Positions 55,311 through 64,000 of a stretch of 64,000 nt of DNA are shown piece by piece. Position 1 is the first letter of the stretch; the number at the start of each line of letters is the position of its first letter. The stretch comes from Agrypnia vestita. Its lineage: Eukaryota > Arthropoda > Insecta > Trichoptera > Phryganeidae. The notes below the pieces were generated by a model, which searched no databases, was not told where the DNA came from, and saw only the letters and a program-made list of their open reading frames with translations. The position numbers and the translations under genes are program-made. The DNA lies in contig JADDOH010002630.1 in assembly GCA_016648135.1 (NCBI GenBank), positions 1 to 64,000 of the forward strand. Direction: 5' to 3'.

Positions 55311-55873
55311 TTACCAAATTATCATGTTTTGAAATCGCCATTTCATAATAAAATGTGTTTCTACTATAAAACATTTTATGCGATATACTGTATTTACTGT
55401 GCCTTATAATGTGTTTAACATAATTTATGGTTGTATTTAAATTAAACCACCAACATAAGTTAAATACAACAAACCTTGAATAGCTTAAGCCTGTTCCAGA
55501 CAATCTTCATTCTGTTACAGTTTGCAAGATGTAATTAAATATTAGAATATTCGTATGTTTGGTTTTGTAAAACAAAGGGTATATTAAACTAGTTATTTCT
55601 CGTACAAGGCGCGAATTATTTCTCATATATAGATGCTTTGTAAGACAAGAGGAGATGGCGGATGTACATACCTATATGGATGAAGGGATTTAGACAGTCT
55701 AGATTCTAGATAGACCTAAGTAAATTTGGTATTATTTAATTCGATACGTTAGGAGCTTCATTTTATTAGGTTGTCTGCTATAGAATCGTTAAAATACCAC
55801 ATTTTCAAAATATTTATTATTGATCCTTGGACTGTGTGTAGTGAATCCAATTCCGATTCGAAACCTCAATTAG

Positions 55874-56126
55874 CAGGGGCGTGCAGTTAAAATATTGAAG
55901 TACGAGTTTTTTGAAACACTCAAAGCGCACATATTTTTGAAAAAATAGAAAATTTTCACATTTACTCGACAGACATATTTTATTCTGAATACTATGGTGT
56001 GTTGTGATAGGAATATTTAAAAAAAAATGCCAGCACGGAATACGTGTCTCATCAATATTCTTACTATTTTCAAACTAAGCTAAAAGCGTGTGCTATCATG
56101 GTTCAATGTTCTGATTGTATGCGCCT
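55874..56126. mobile_element. Decayed hAT MITE interrupted by a SINE fragment
   Basis: Starts CAGGGGCGTGCAGT, as does the right end of the 24609 element, and ends ATGTTCTGATTGTATGCGCC then TG, a mutated inverted copy. It holds a SINE-A fragment at 56024-56098. No clean target duplication. Confidence 0.5.
56024..56098 (-). mobile_element. SINE family A fragment, copy 4
   Basis: GCACGGAATACGTGTCTCAT, then TTACTATTTTCAAACTAAGC: the body part of the SINE without its tRNA-like head or tail. Confidence 0.75.
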
Positions 56127-57559
56127 GAATGTTAGAATTATGAATAACACAGACAGTAAGAACCAATAAACTTCGAACAATAAATTACTTAAATAATAAT
56201 GCAAGATTTACAACTAACAGTTTAAATGTGAAAAAATTGTATTATTATGAAAAATACGCCCAAAGAAAGAAAGCCAAGTATGAATTTTGTCTTGAACTGA
56301 TTTTGGTATCCTGAAAATTTAAAGATCATGCGTACTAACTATGCTTGGTTTCATAAATATTGTAAACTGGGTTGGAATCCTGGAAATGGTTTCCCTAAGT
56401 ACGTGCACACGGATAAGACTGCTCACCTTTCAGGAACTTAGCGGTTGCATCATTGCTCTGTGTAAATATTACAATATTCAATTGTTCAAATCTGTACGCC
56501 GTCGATGTCTCTAGTTGTCGTACTTGCACTTTGTTAACCTCGTCAATAATGTATTTTCTGTAAAATCCAACATCTTTTGTGCATACGTGGTATGTATGCG
56601 GAGTTTTTTCTTTCTAGTTCTGGCGACCTAGCTTTTCCTCACTGAATACGAAACAAGATAAAGTAGACTCCACATAACCCGACACTAACAAAACCCCTCG
56701 ACCGCTGGAAGGGGCAGGTGTCGATCCCAATGTTTGTTGCGCTCGCGGGGAAATTATTGTTCGGACACTCTGGCTCTCGCGAGTGGTTCGGCTTTAAATT
56801 ATGCTGTCCAACCTTATTTCAACTATCGAACGATACAAACTTTGCTCGCGGTAGATATACGGGCACGGGCGAGTTTACATTGATATCCCACTGGAAGCTT
56901 TGGTGGCACAAGTGAAAATTTCACGACCCGACGTGAATTAACGTATAGACTAAGTTTTAGATTAAACTGTCAACAATAACATACCTGGACCCTAGAGCTT
57001 CCGAGTCGACAAAAACCTAGCGTACATGAAGCTAAAACAGTGTTGCTAGGTTATATTTTTCTTTTTGTCTTTCTCTGAAGCCCCTGGTTTTATTTCTTCT
57101 TTCTCGGTAAATCCGGGCCTTTCGGAATTGCGATTGCGTATGCGCGTGTAATGTGCGGGAAGTACCAAGTACATGCTGCTGCTTTAGAAGCGTGCCAATG
57201 TACTGAGGTTAGTTGGATATACGTTTTTTCCTGAAAAAATAATAGAATATAAATAGAAAATGTTTACATCAAGCCAGCCTAAGAAAGACGAAGGTTGTCT
57301 TAGTACGTGTTATGAACGTACCTACAGCAATACGTACTGCGGGGTACATTAATTTCTCAGACGTGTTGGGATATGTCTGTGCGAAGTGTAAAATTCCTAC
57401 ACATTTTCTACGTGGGTGAATATTCTTAATGCGGTTTGGGAGTTGTTCTTCGAGTTTCCTGTGCGTTGCTCCTTAGTTTCATAAGAACATTTTCATTTCT
57501 TTTATTATACTATTTCACTTGAGTCGACATGATGCTATAATTTTTCAAATTGTTAAATG

Positions 57560-57910
57560 AAACCAAATTAATTTATCGATTAGAAAGACATACAGAAAAA
57601 TCTAATCTACGTGAAAATGTTTGGCTACTACTGGGATTCAAACCACGGATCTCCTCCTTTCCGGGGCAGGCGCGTTATCTAATTACGCTAGAAGAGCCTT
57701 GTATATTTCCTTGAATATATCGATCTTATATGTAAGTCTCATTTATTAATTAATTAACATTTATTGTCCATTAGAGCAATCCACTTTTTCTGATACGGGA
57801 GTTACAAATTATTAATTAATTTGGTTTTAAATTTCACAGAACTTTGTTCTGAAAAATTGCAACTTCACAATAAGAATGTGTTCTTGAATATAATATATGT
57901 ATGTTGTATT
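57560..57910 (-). mobile_element. tRNA-derived SINE family B, longer copy
   Basis: On the minus strand the tRNA-like part (57698 to 57622) starts GGCTCTTCTAGCGTAATTAG, contains a B-box GGTTTGAATCCC and ends GTAGTAGCCA. The D-arm pairs (GCGT/ACGC), but acceptor and T stems have mismatches, so it is a tRNA relic and not a working tRNA. Flanks match 36765-36925. Confidence 0.65.
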
Positions 57911-60019
57911 AAATGTGTCCAAAAATAAAAATGAATTAAAAGGTTAATTTGATTATAATCATATAAATGAACTGTCACCATAATGGGACGCTGTTTGTAC
58001 GGGAAGCATGCATTCTTTCCAACTTTACATGGAAAGTTACATTGAAACTTAAAAATAAAACGAGCGAGCCTCACAGTAGTCGCATACGATGTGTAACATT
58101 TGACATCTCACAATTAAAAATATTAATTGAGCAGCTACAGAAATTAACATCAAAATTTAAAAAAGCTAATACCTATTTATTTATTAATTGTAGGTAAATA
58201 CAAGTAAAGAAAATGCATTTATTTATTATTAAATTTTGCCGCACTAAGTAGGTACCGTATCTTTACATACGCATTTTTATTTAGAAATGTGTTTGGTCAA
58301 TTATATGTTTTTATATATTTTCATTGATGGCGGTAGTATGCCGCCATGCGTATTGTACGAAAACTTTGAATAAATATTTAAAAATAATCGCATAAGTTAC
58401 ATAAAATTTGAGAATGTAATGTAAAAAAAAAGTTTAATTTGATATTTTCAAAGATATAGACCAAAATATATCAAAGTTACAACATGCACACGCCACAAGA
58501 CGCGAAGCGTATATACAAAATCAGAAGCATCGGCTGTTGGAAGTGTGCGTCTTCGCTGTGATGACACTTGCTGGACATTGATTTGTTTATAAACGATGAT
58601 TTTTTTCCATCGCGTGCGCTCTGCCGCTCTTTCCCGGCGTCTTATTTCCTGTTAGGCATTTCGGTCCTTTTTCACAAAATCACTGCCACAGATTGCAGGA
58701 AAGCGAGAGGAAAGATGTTACACATCAAAAATGTAATATATATTTTTGTATTTATTGCGTCATCGCATGTATTGCCTTGTAAATGTTTAATTGAATTTAA
58801 TTATTATCTAAATTAGATATTCCGAACTGGCGGGGTGTTCCAGTTAGGGAATCGTTGTGTCGTGCTTAAAATATCCCTGTGCATCGGTAATAAATAATTA
58901 GTGCGTTTGTGAATTATCATCGTTATAAATGGATTTTGGACTCTTCAGTGAAGTCTTCACCGATGCCAGTGAATTATCCGTAATATCATATATTCAGCTA
59001 AAAACATTGATAAGTAGTGTCGCATGTTTTGTGTCGTTTTTTTAATTTAACCACATAACGTATCGGAAAGCTTCTGAAAATGATATGCACTTCAACTTTG
59101 AGGACAAGATAATTGAATTTATTTGTTCTTGATTTTTAACAGTTATGCGTCTATCACAGCGAAAAGTTACTACAACATTTAGCGGAGATGCTAGAGAGGA
59201 AATGGTATAAACAGGGTCAAAAATACGATTTATCGATATTTAAAAATTCACAATGGCTCTCCACTGTTCGCTGGCTAGACCAAAACTGAATATACAGTGT
59301 AAAGAAAGCTTCCTTTATATAATAAAATAGTTTGGAAACAGATTAAATAGCATTTAAACTTTGCATCCGTCTAATATATTAGATGACAAAAATATCAAAG
59401 AAATAAAACAATCCATGAATTTTTATTAACCGAAAGTTGAATAGTTATTATTGGTAAATAAAAAAATACTTTTGGCAAAATATTGGAGCAAAATTTTTCA
59501 TTATTTCTTCGTGTACTTTTCGAGCTGGCGATTGGTCTGTTCAAATTTCGACGCGTTCTTTCACACTCGGGTCTGCATCAAATGAAATTTCCTTTGCGCG
59601 CTCGATGGGATCAAACGCTCGCTTAAATTATTTTGCAGATAACTAAAAACCAATCTCTTCACGTTTTTGTTCACATTTCTTACCTTCTTCATACTATAAC
59701 GGGTTCGTGGCGGGTGGATCCAAGTGAAACGCTCAAAATCAAATATTTTATTTATAAAAAAAGCACTGCACACAAACTTAATTAGAAGTTTATTCTATAA
59801 TTCGCGCTGATTCGTCGTTAGAATTTTCCACACTTACTTTTGGTACGTTCTGTCGATTTACAGATTATTGTAAAATCTTCTATATTGTTCGGAAACCTTC
59901 GATTGTGTGCAGCGCAGAAAAAAATAATAAAAAGCATATAATTGTGTAATATTATTAGTTCGTCAAACAAATCGTAAAATTACATTGCAATATAGAAATA
60001 AAACTTTTAAAAAACGTAG

Positions 60020-60200
60020 ATAAAATATCATTGAAAGTTTTGGCAGATACTTCGTGGTGCAACAATAATAATAATTGGATAATTTGTATAGCGCCGTTTT
60101 CGCGAAATACTCACCTCAAGGGCGCTTACATTATTACAACATTATAATTTAAAAAAATATGTTTTACTTTACTTTGTAATACACACACACAATATGAGTT
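60020..60200. repeat. CTTCGTGGTGCAAC repeat with GCGCTTA block
   Basis: ATCATTGAAAGTTTTGGCAG and ATACTTCGTGGTGCAACA also occur around 33330 (and in inverted form near 33430), followed by ATTATAATTTAAAAAAATAT and ACACACACAATATGAGTTAT, which recur near 33390 and 60770. Type unknown. Confidence 0.6.
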
Positions 60201-60636
60201 ATTAAATTACAACTATTGTTCGATATTCGTGACGTCATGTTGGCACAGAAATTTATTCAAAACAATATTGTTCTTTTCTTAAGTGGCAACACTGATTGGT
60301 CCCTATCGAAAAAGATCCTACCCTCAATTGTTTCAAATAGTAGTTTCCAATTCCCTCTCGTTTCGACAAGGCTTGTGTTAAAGCTCCAATTTTTCGTCTC
60401 GTTGTTTAATTGTACATTTTATAATTTTCGTTTAATTTCGTCTTCGCCGAACTTCGGGAGTAACGAACGTTGGTGGCCAACCAAGTGAAACAGTTGTTTG
60501 GTGAAATTATATCGCATCGAGGGACGCCAAAAACACAAAAAGGTGAGTCGAAACGTCCTTCATTTCCCATTCAAAATACAGTCCACTTTTTGCCATCTTT
60601 TCCCCGCGTACGCGGCGATTTTGTGTCGCGTACAAC

Positions 60637-60751
60637 TATAGTTTCAAGAGGAGCATTCCTTCTCATCATCAGGTATAGATAAAAATTAATTCCTATTAAT
60701 CCTAATTATCTATACCTGATGATGAGAGAGACTGCTCCTCTCGAAACTATT
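60637..60751. other. Inverted pair of CTGATGA..GAAAC motifs
   Basis: Two motifs face each other: minus strand 60672-60641 and plus strand 60716-60747. The plus one is CTGATGA, one base, GAGAG..CTCTC stem, GAAAC. Each is flanked by CTATA before and TATAG (or TATTG) after, so an additional outer stem is possible. The spacer between them is about 43 bp. Confidence 0.4.
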
Positions 60752-61661
60752 GTTGGAATTTAATAACTCATATTTTGTGTGTATTACAAAGTAAAGTAAA
60801 ACATTTTTTAAATTATAGATAAAATATATATATTAAATTATAGAAAAAAAGGTTGAAAAAAAAAAAAAAAAATAAAATTCATCTCTCATAACCTCTTCGG
60901 TTTCGAGGAAGTAGTGGGGTCATTTTATGCATTATGTGAAAAAAGAATCACTTGGCTCGAACGGTCGGTTTTTATGGCGCAATTGTCCGTTGTCAGGAGA
61001 GTGAGAGCTCTTGCTCAAAGCGCGGATGGCTCCCAAGTCGGGGGCGGCCCGCCGGCGCAACTTGCGGACTGAATAATGCATCGCAAACGGATGAAAAATT
61101 CTACAAGGCAGTGCCGGGTGCAGCAGAGGAGAAGGGCTGCAGGAGGAGCTGTCGCCCGGGGACGATTGACGTCACAAAACCACCCGAAAGGAAAACTACT
61201 TCCCCTGCAGTGCCTTTTTGTCGTTTCTACGACTCGGCAATTCTCAAACGGCTGCCTCGTTTATTTTCTACGTTGTGACTATTGAATTTTTATACGAAAT
61301 ATTGTTGCGTTTTCTTAAAACTACAGCTTGGTTTGTGGCGATTCAAACATACACACTTTCATAGAAAGTAATTTATTATTGAAAAAATCGTATTTTTTTA
61401 ATTATTTTTTTATTAGGTTCTATTCAGATACACTTTAACATATTTAATATAATAGTGTGTATGTACAATGTAATTGTTGATATTTGTGTTCTTAGTTCTC
61501 CTCACTAGGGGTTCCTGTGCTGAGGCGGACTAGTTTATACCTATTTATTTTCTATTTTTAAATTTCTACGTCGTTTTTAATACTCCTTTTAATTTATCTG
61601 CATCTAATTTTTAATTTATTGGTACATATACACTCTTTCCGTATATATATTTAATTGTAAA

Positions 61662-61923
61662 TACAGGGTTATTTGGAAAACTTTAATAACTTCGCAGGAC
61701 TATATTTCTGCCTTGATTATAAGTCGAAAATGTTAAAGCAACCATGACCTAATATCAACAGTCAAACAAGTCAAATAAAATAATAAAAACTTTCGAATTC
61801 CAATTAGAAAACATTTCAATTGGAATTCCAATTGGTCATGGCTGCTAGAACATTTTCGACTCATAATTAAGGCAGCAATATAGTCCTGTGAGGTTATTAA
61901 TGTTTTTCAAATAACCTTGTGTA
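61662..61923. repeat. Foldback family 2, copy d (short)
   Basis: Ends TACAGGGTTATTTGGAAAAC and TGTTTTTCAAATAACCTTGT are complements. Inner CGAAAATGTTAAAGCAACCA and TCATGGCTGCTAGAACATTT pair as well. The centre carries AATTGGAATTCCAATTGG, a perfect palindrome. Confidence 0.8.
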
Positions 61924-63352
61924 CAGAGAGAACGCACGTAAGAATTAAGAATACATCAACGGTCCCTACGTAAACTGAGGCATCTAAAGTTTTTGCATAC
62001 AAAATGAGTGCAATTGTTCAATTGTGTCCCTGTTAGCCTTCTATAATTTATCTTAATTAATAATTATCCCTTTGTAAATAAAATCCAGTAATTGTGTTCA
62101 CAAAACATTGTTAAGGAAAATATTCCTTTCAATAATGCCAATGCGCTATGGAGGGGTGTTTAGCGACTCTTCGCGTCCAATACAAAAGGCGCCGGCAACG
62201 ACATCCGCCGCGCAGCTCGCCGGCCCCCGAGAACCATTATTCATATAGAAAATACTAGGTACTATTTTCCGTTAATGGAGTCCGGCCCTGACCAGACAGT
62301 CGGAAATGAGTATTTGCCGAAATATGTTCGACGCGCAAAAGTGTGAATAACCCGAACAGACCGGAGGGTTAGAATTTTCATATTATTACGCAAATGATTA
62401 ATGTTGTTTTATTGCGTAAAAAATGTCAAGAATGCGTGATTTCGTCGATTTCTAGAACTGTTCTTCCTCTTGCTCAATGCTCAAATTCCGAATTTTTTTA
62501 ATTACCACGCTTATATTGGCTTCACCTGTTTGTCTGTCTGGACGGAATCATGTAATCGATATTTCACGCGTTTCCCAATGTCCAATCAAGCTTTTTTTAC
62601 GTTGTAATCGATATTTCACCCGTTTCCCAATGTCTAACCAAATTTTTTACGTTAAAATATAATCTCATAAACATGTATAGGTGTATTTGGTTGAAAGCAG
62701 TTAAAAACGTAACAAAAGTGTGGCATTCAAGTGACATTTGGGTGTGCGTTAAATGGCGCATAATAGGCACGGTAGAGAGCTGTTGGACCGATATTTATAT
62801 AAATACCACGGACACTACCGGGGTGGATGCGCCGCTGAATAATCGACCAGCATTCAGAGTAATGTGCGGAATCCGCATTTATTTTGCAATCACAGCTCAC
62901 CTTTATGAAAATACGGCGTGACGAAATGTAGTTTGTGCCAGATATGTGAGCTGTCTCTCTACAAGTGTCTTATTTTTGGTTTCTTGATTAAATTATACAG
63001 GAAAAAATTATATATTGTAACGAAATGGCGAAAGAGAGTGCGTACAGAATCCCTCGTGATGTGTAGCCCAGTGTGGCGAGTCGTGAATTGCAAAGCGATA
63101 AATAAAGCGAAGTACCTAATGGATGTTGAAAATAAATGCGATAAATTGGATGGAATGTTCTATTCAATGTTAAATACGTGTTACCCAGCGATAACAAAGT
63201 GTTCATTATGAGTGTACCGCGAAACAGTGTAATTTAAAGAATAGCGTTAAATTTAATTCGTTTTAAGTTTTTTTTTTCTGGTAACCAAGAATGGAAAAGA
63301 AGACGGTCTTCGAAGGACAAATGCGTAAAATACATCTTACGAAAATTAACTC

Positions 63353-63395
63353 CGTTGGATTAGCTCAGTTGGTAGAGCAATCTATCGGCTATATA
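63353..63395 (+). other. tRNA 5'-half-like sequence
   Basis: GGATTAGCTCAGTTGGTAGA then GCAATC is a near-perfect tRNA A-box/D-arm. No B-box or 3' half follows, so it is a SINE head or tRNA fragment, not a gene. Confidence 0.5.
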
Positions 63396-63749
63396 AAAGT
63401 GACCAATTCACTGTGTCTGTCTTTTTCGGAAAAAGGTCACGGTTAACAGTTTTTTGAACGTTAATTTCAGTTGAAGCTGATCTGTTCAATATTTATTTAT
63501 AGCAACGGTCAATATTTATAGCAGGCGTTCATTTTGTAGAAATCAATTTTAAATAATTATGAATGAAAACACTATTTTCATAAAAACACTTATTGTTTTT
63601 TTCCAGTATTTTTATTTGATACGAGAATATCACTACTGTTTCAAGACCTGTCAGCCTAATCAGCCTTCTAAGCCTACAATTCAATGTTGTGTATGAATGA
63701 AATTTAAAATACTGAATATGTGACAGTAATGAATAACATTTAAAAAATA

Positions 63750-64000
63750 TTAGGTCCTTACATATGAAATTGGCGTTTAGTATGGGAGGAACATAAAGCC
63801 GATTTTTTTTTATTATAATATTTTTATTTAATCAAAGTATGTACCATTGCTATCTATGCACTTTTGCCATCTCATCGATCCCTTTACTAAAAAAACCATT
63901 CGGACGGGAATCAATAAAATCTTTGAAGGCGGTTTGGACTGCCCCATCGGAGTTGAATTTTTTCCTTTGCAAGAAGTTATCCAAATTTCGAAAAAAATGG
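63750..64000 (-). mobile_element. mariner element, copy 3 (cut by window edge)
   Basis: Begins TTAGGTCCTTACATATGAAA after TA (63748-63749) and matches the left part of copy 2 base for base with few differences, including the transposase stop. A 9-bp deletion (relative to 42338-42346) removes codons just before the C-terminus, in frame. The remainder is outside the window. Confidence 0.93.

Larger units (their letters stand above)
52711..64000 (+). other. Dys: Start of a large Dys intron (over 11 kb)
   Basis: No further Dys exon recognised up to the window edge. Contains the features listed from 53270 on. Stretches with nothing definite: 52711-53260, 53800-53990, 54240-55110, 55312-55870, 56130-57600, 57920-60030, 60850-61660, 61930-63350 and 63400-63745. 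Some (56640-56930 and 62140-62420) are GC-rich, non-repetitive and could be conserved regulatory DNA. Confidence 0.7.

Noticed and set aside
57622..57698. Functional tRNA gene on the minus strand
   Set aside because: Acceptor, anticodon and T stems have several mismatches and a deleted sibling exists at 36802; a SINE head explains it better.
61076..61285. Arg-rich ORFs near 61.0-61.3 kb
   Set aside because: Two overlapping frames with no domain or splice context; composition reflects local GC content.
63353..63395. tRNA gene
   Set aside because: Only the 5' half is present; no B-box or acceptor partner follows.

Overview
The window comes from an insect nuclear genome, most likely a moth or butterfly. 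The grounds are AT-rich DNA, short GT-AG introns, a BEL/Pao retrotransposon, DD34D mariners, tRNA-derived SINEs and a Helitron with the usual hairpin plus CTAG end. The order is an inference; nothing here fixes the species.

One host gene fills it: dystrophin (Dys), on the + strand. I can place 27 consecutive coding exons from 5943 to 52710, 8548 coding bases or about 2850 codons. Splice phases agree at every junction. They encode the central rod, from the end of hinge 1 and spectrin repeat 1 to a hinge-3-like segment after repeat 19. The actin-binding CH domains lie left of the window. The last repeats, WW, EF-hand, ZZ and C-terminal regions lie right of it. The strongest landmarks, recognised from memory of vertebrate dystrophin and not from an alignment, are the repeat-1 start (LEEVLTWLLEAED), the VNSL..VVVVD motif in repeat 2, a T-rich hinge 2, the KSEVE.VIK.GR segment of repeats 11-12, and W..VNK.YKDR at the repeat 16/17 border. 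Where repeat 13 would be expected there is a 761-codon, disordered, Ser/Pro/Glu-rich stretch made by two large exons.

Layout: 1-4463, an antisense BEL/Pao element cut by the left edge, its pol shifted out of frame by an A7 run. 4464-20470, exons 1-16 with MITE-bearing introns. 20471-25348, a 4.9 kb intron. 25349-32216, exons 17-24. 32217-50945, an 18.7 kb intron holding two mariners in opposite orientation, a Helitron, Penelope-like fragments, an inverted repeat pair and a 158-bp satellite array. 50946-52710, exons 25-27. 52711-64000, the start of another large intron with a TATA box, SINEs, LINE remnants and a third mariner that runs off the edge.

The most unusual content is non-coding: two families of long foldback elements inside Dys introns, one of them repeatedly just upstream of 3' splice sites; a satellite with a two-monomer higher-order period that shares sequence with a Helitron-like end; a recurring CTGA.GA-stem-GAAAC motif resembling hammerhead ribozyme cores; a GC-AG intron; and two candidate internal promoters.
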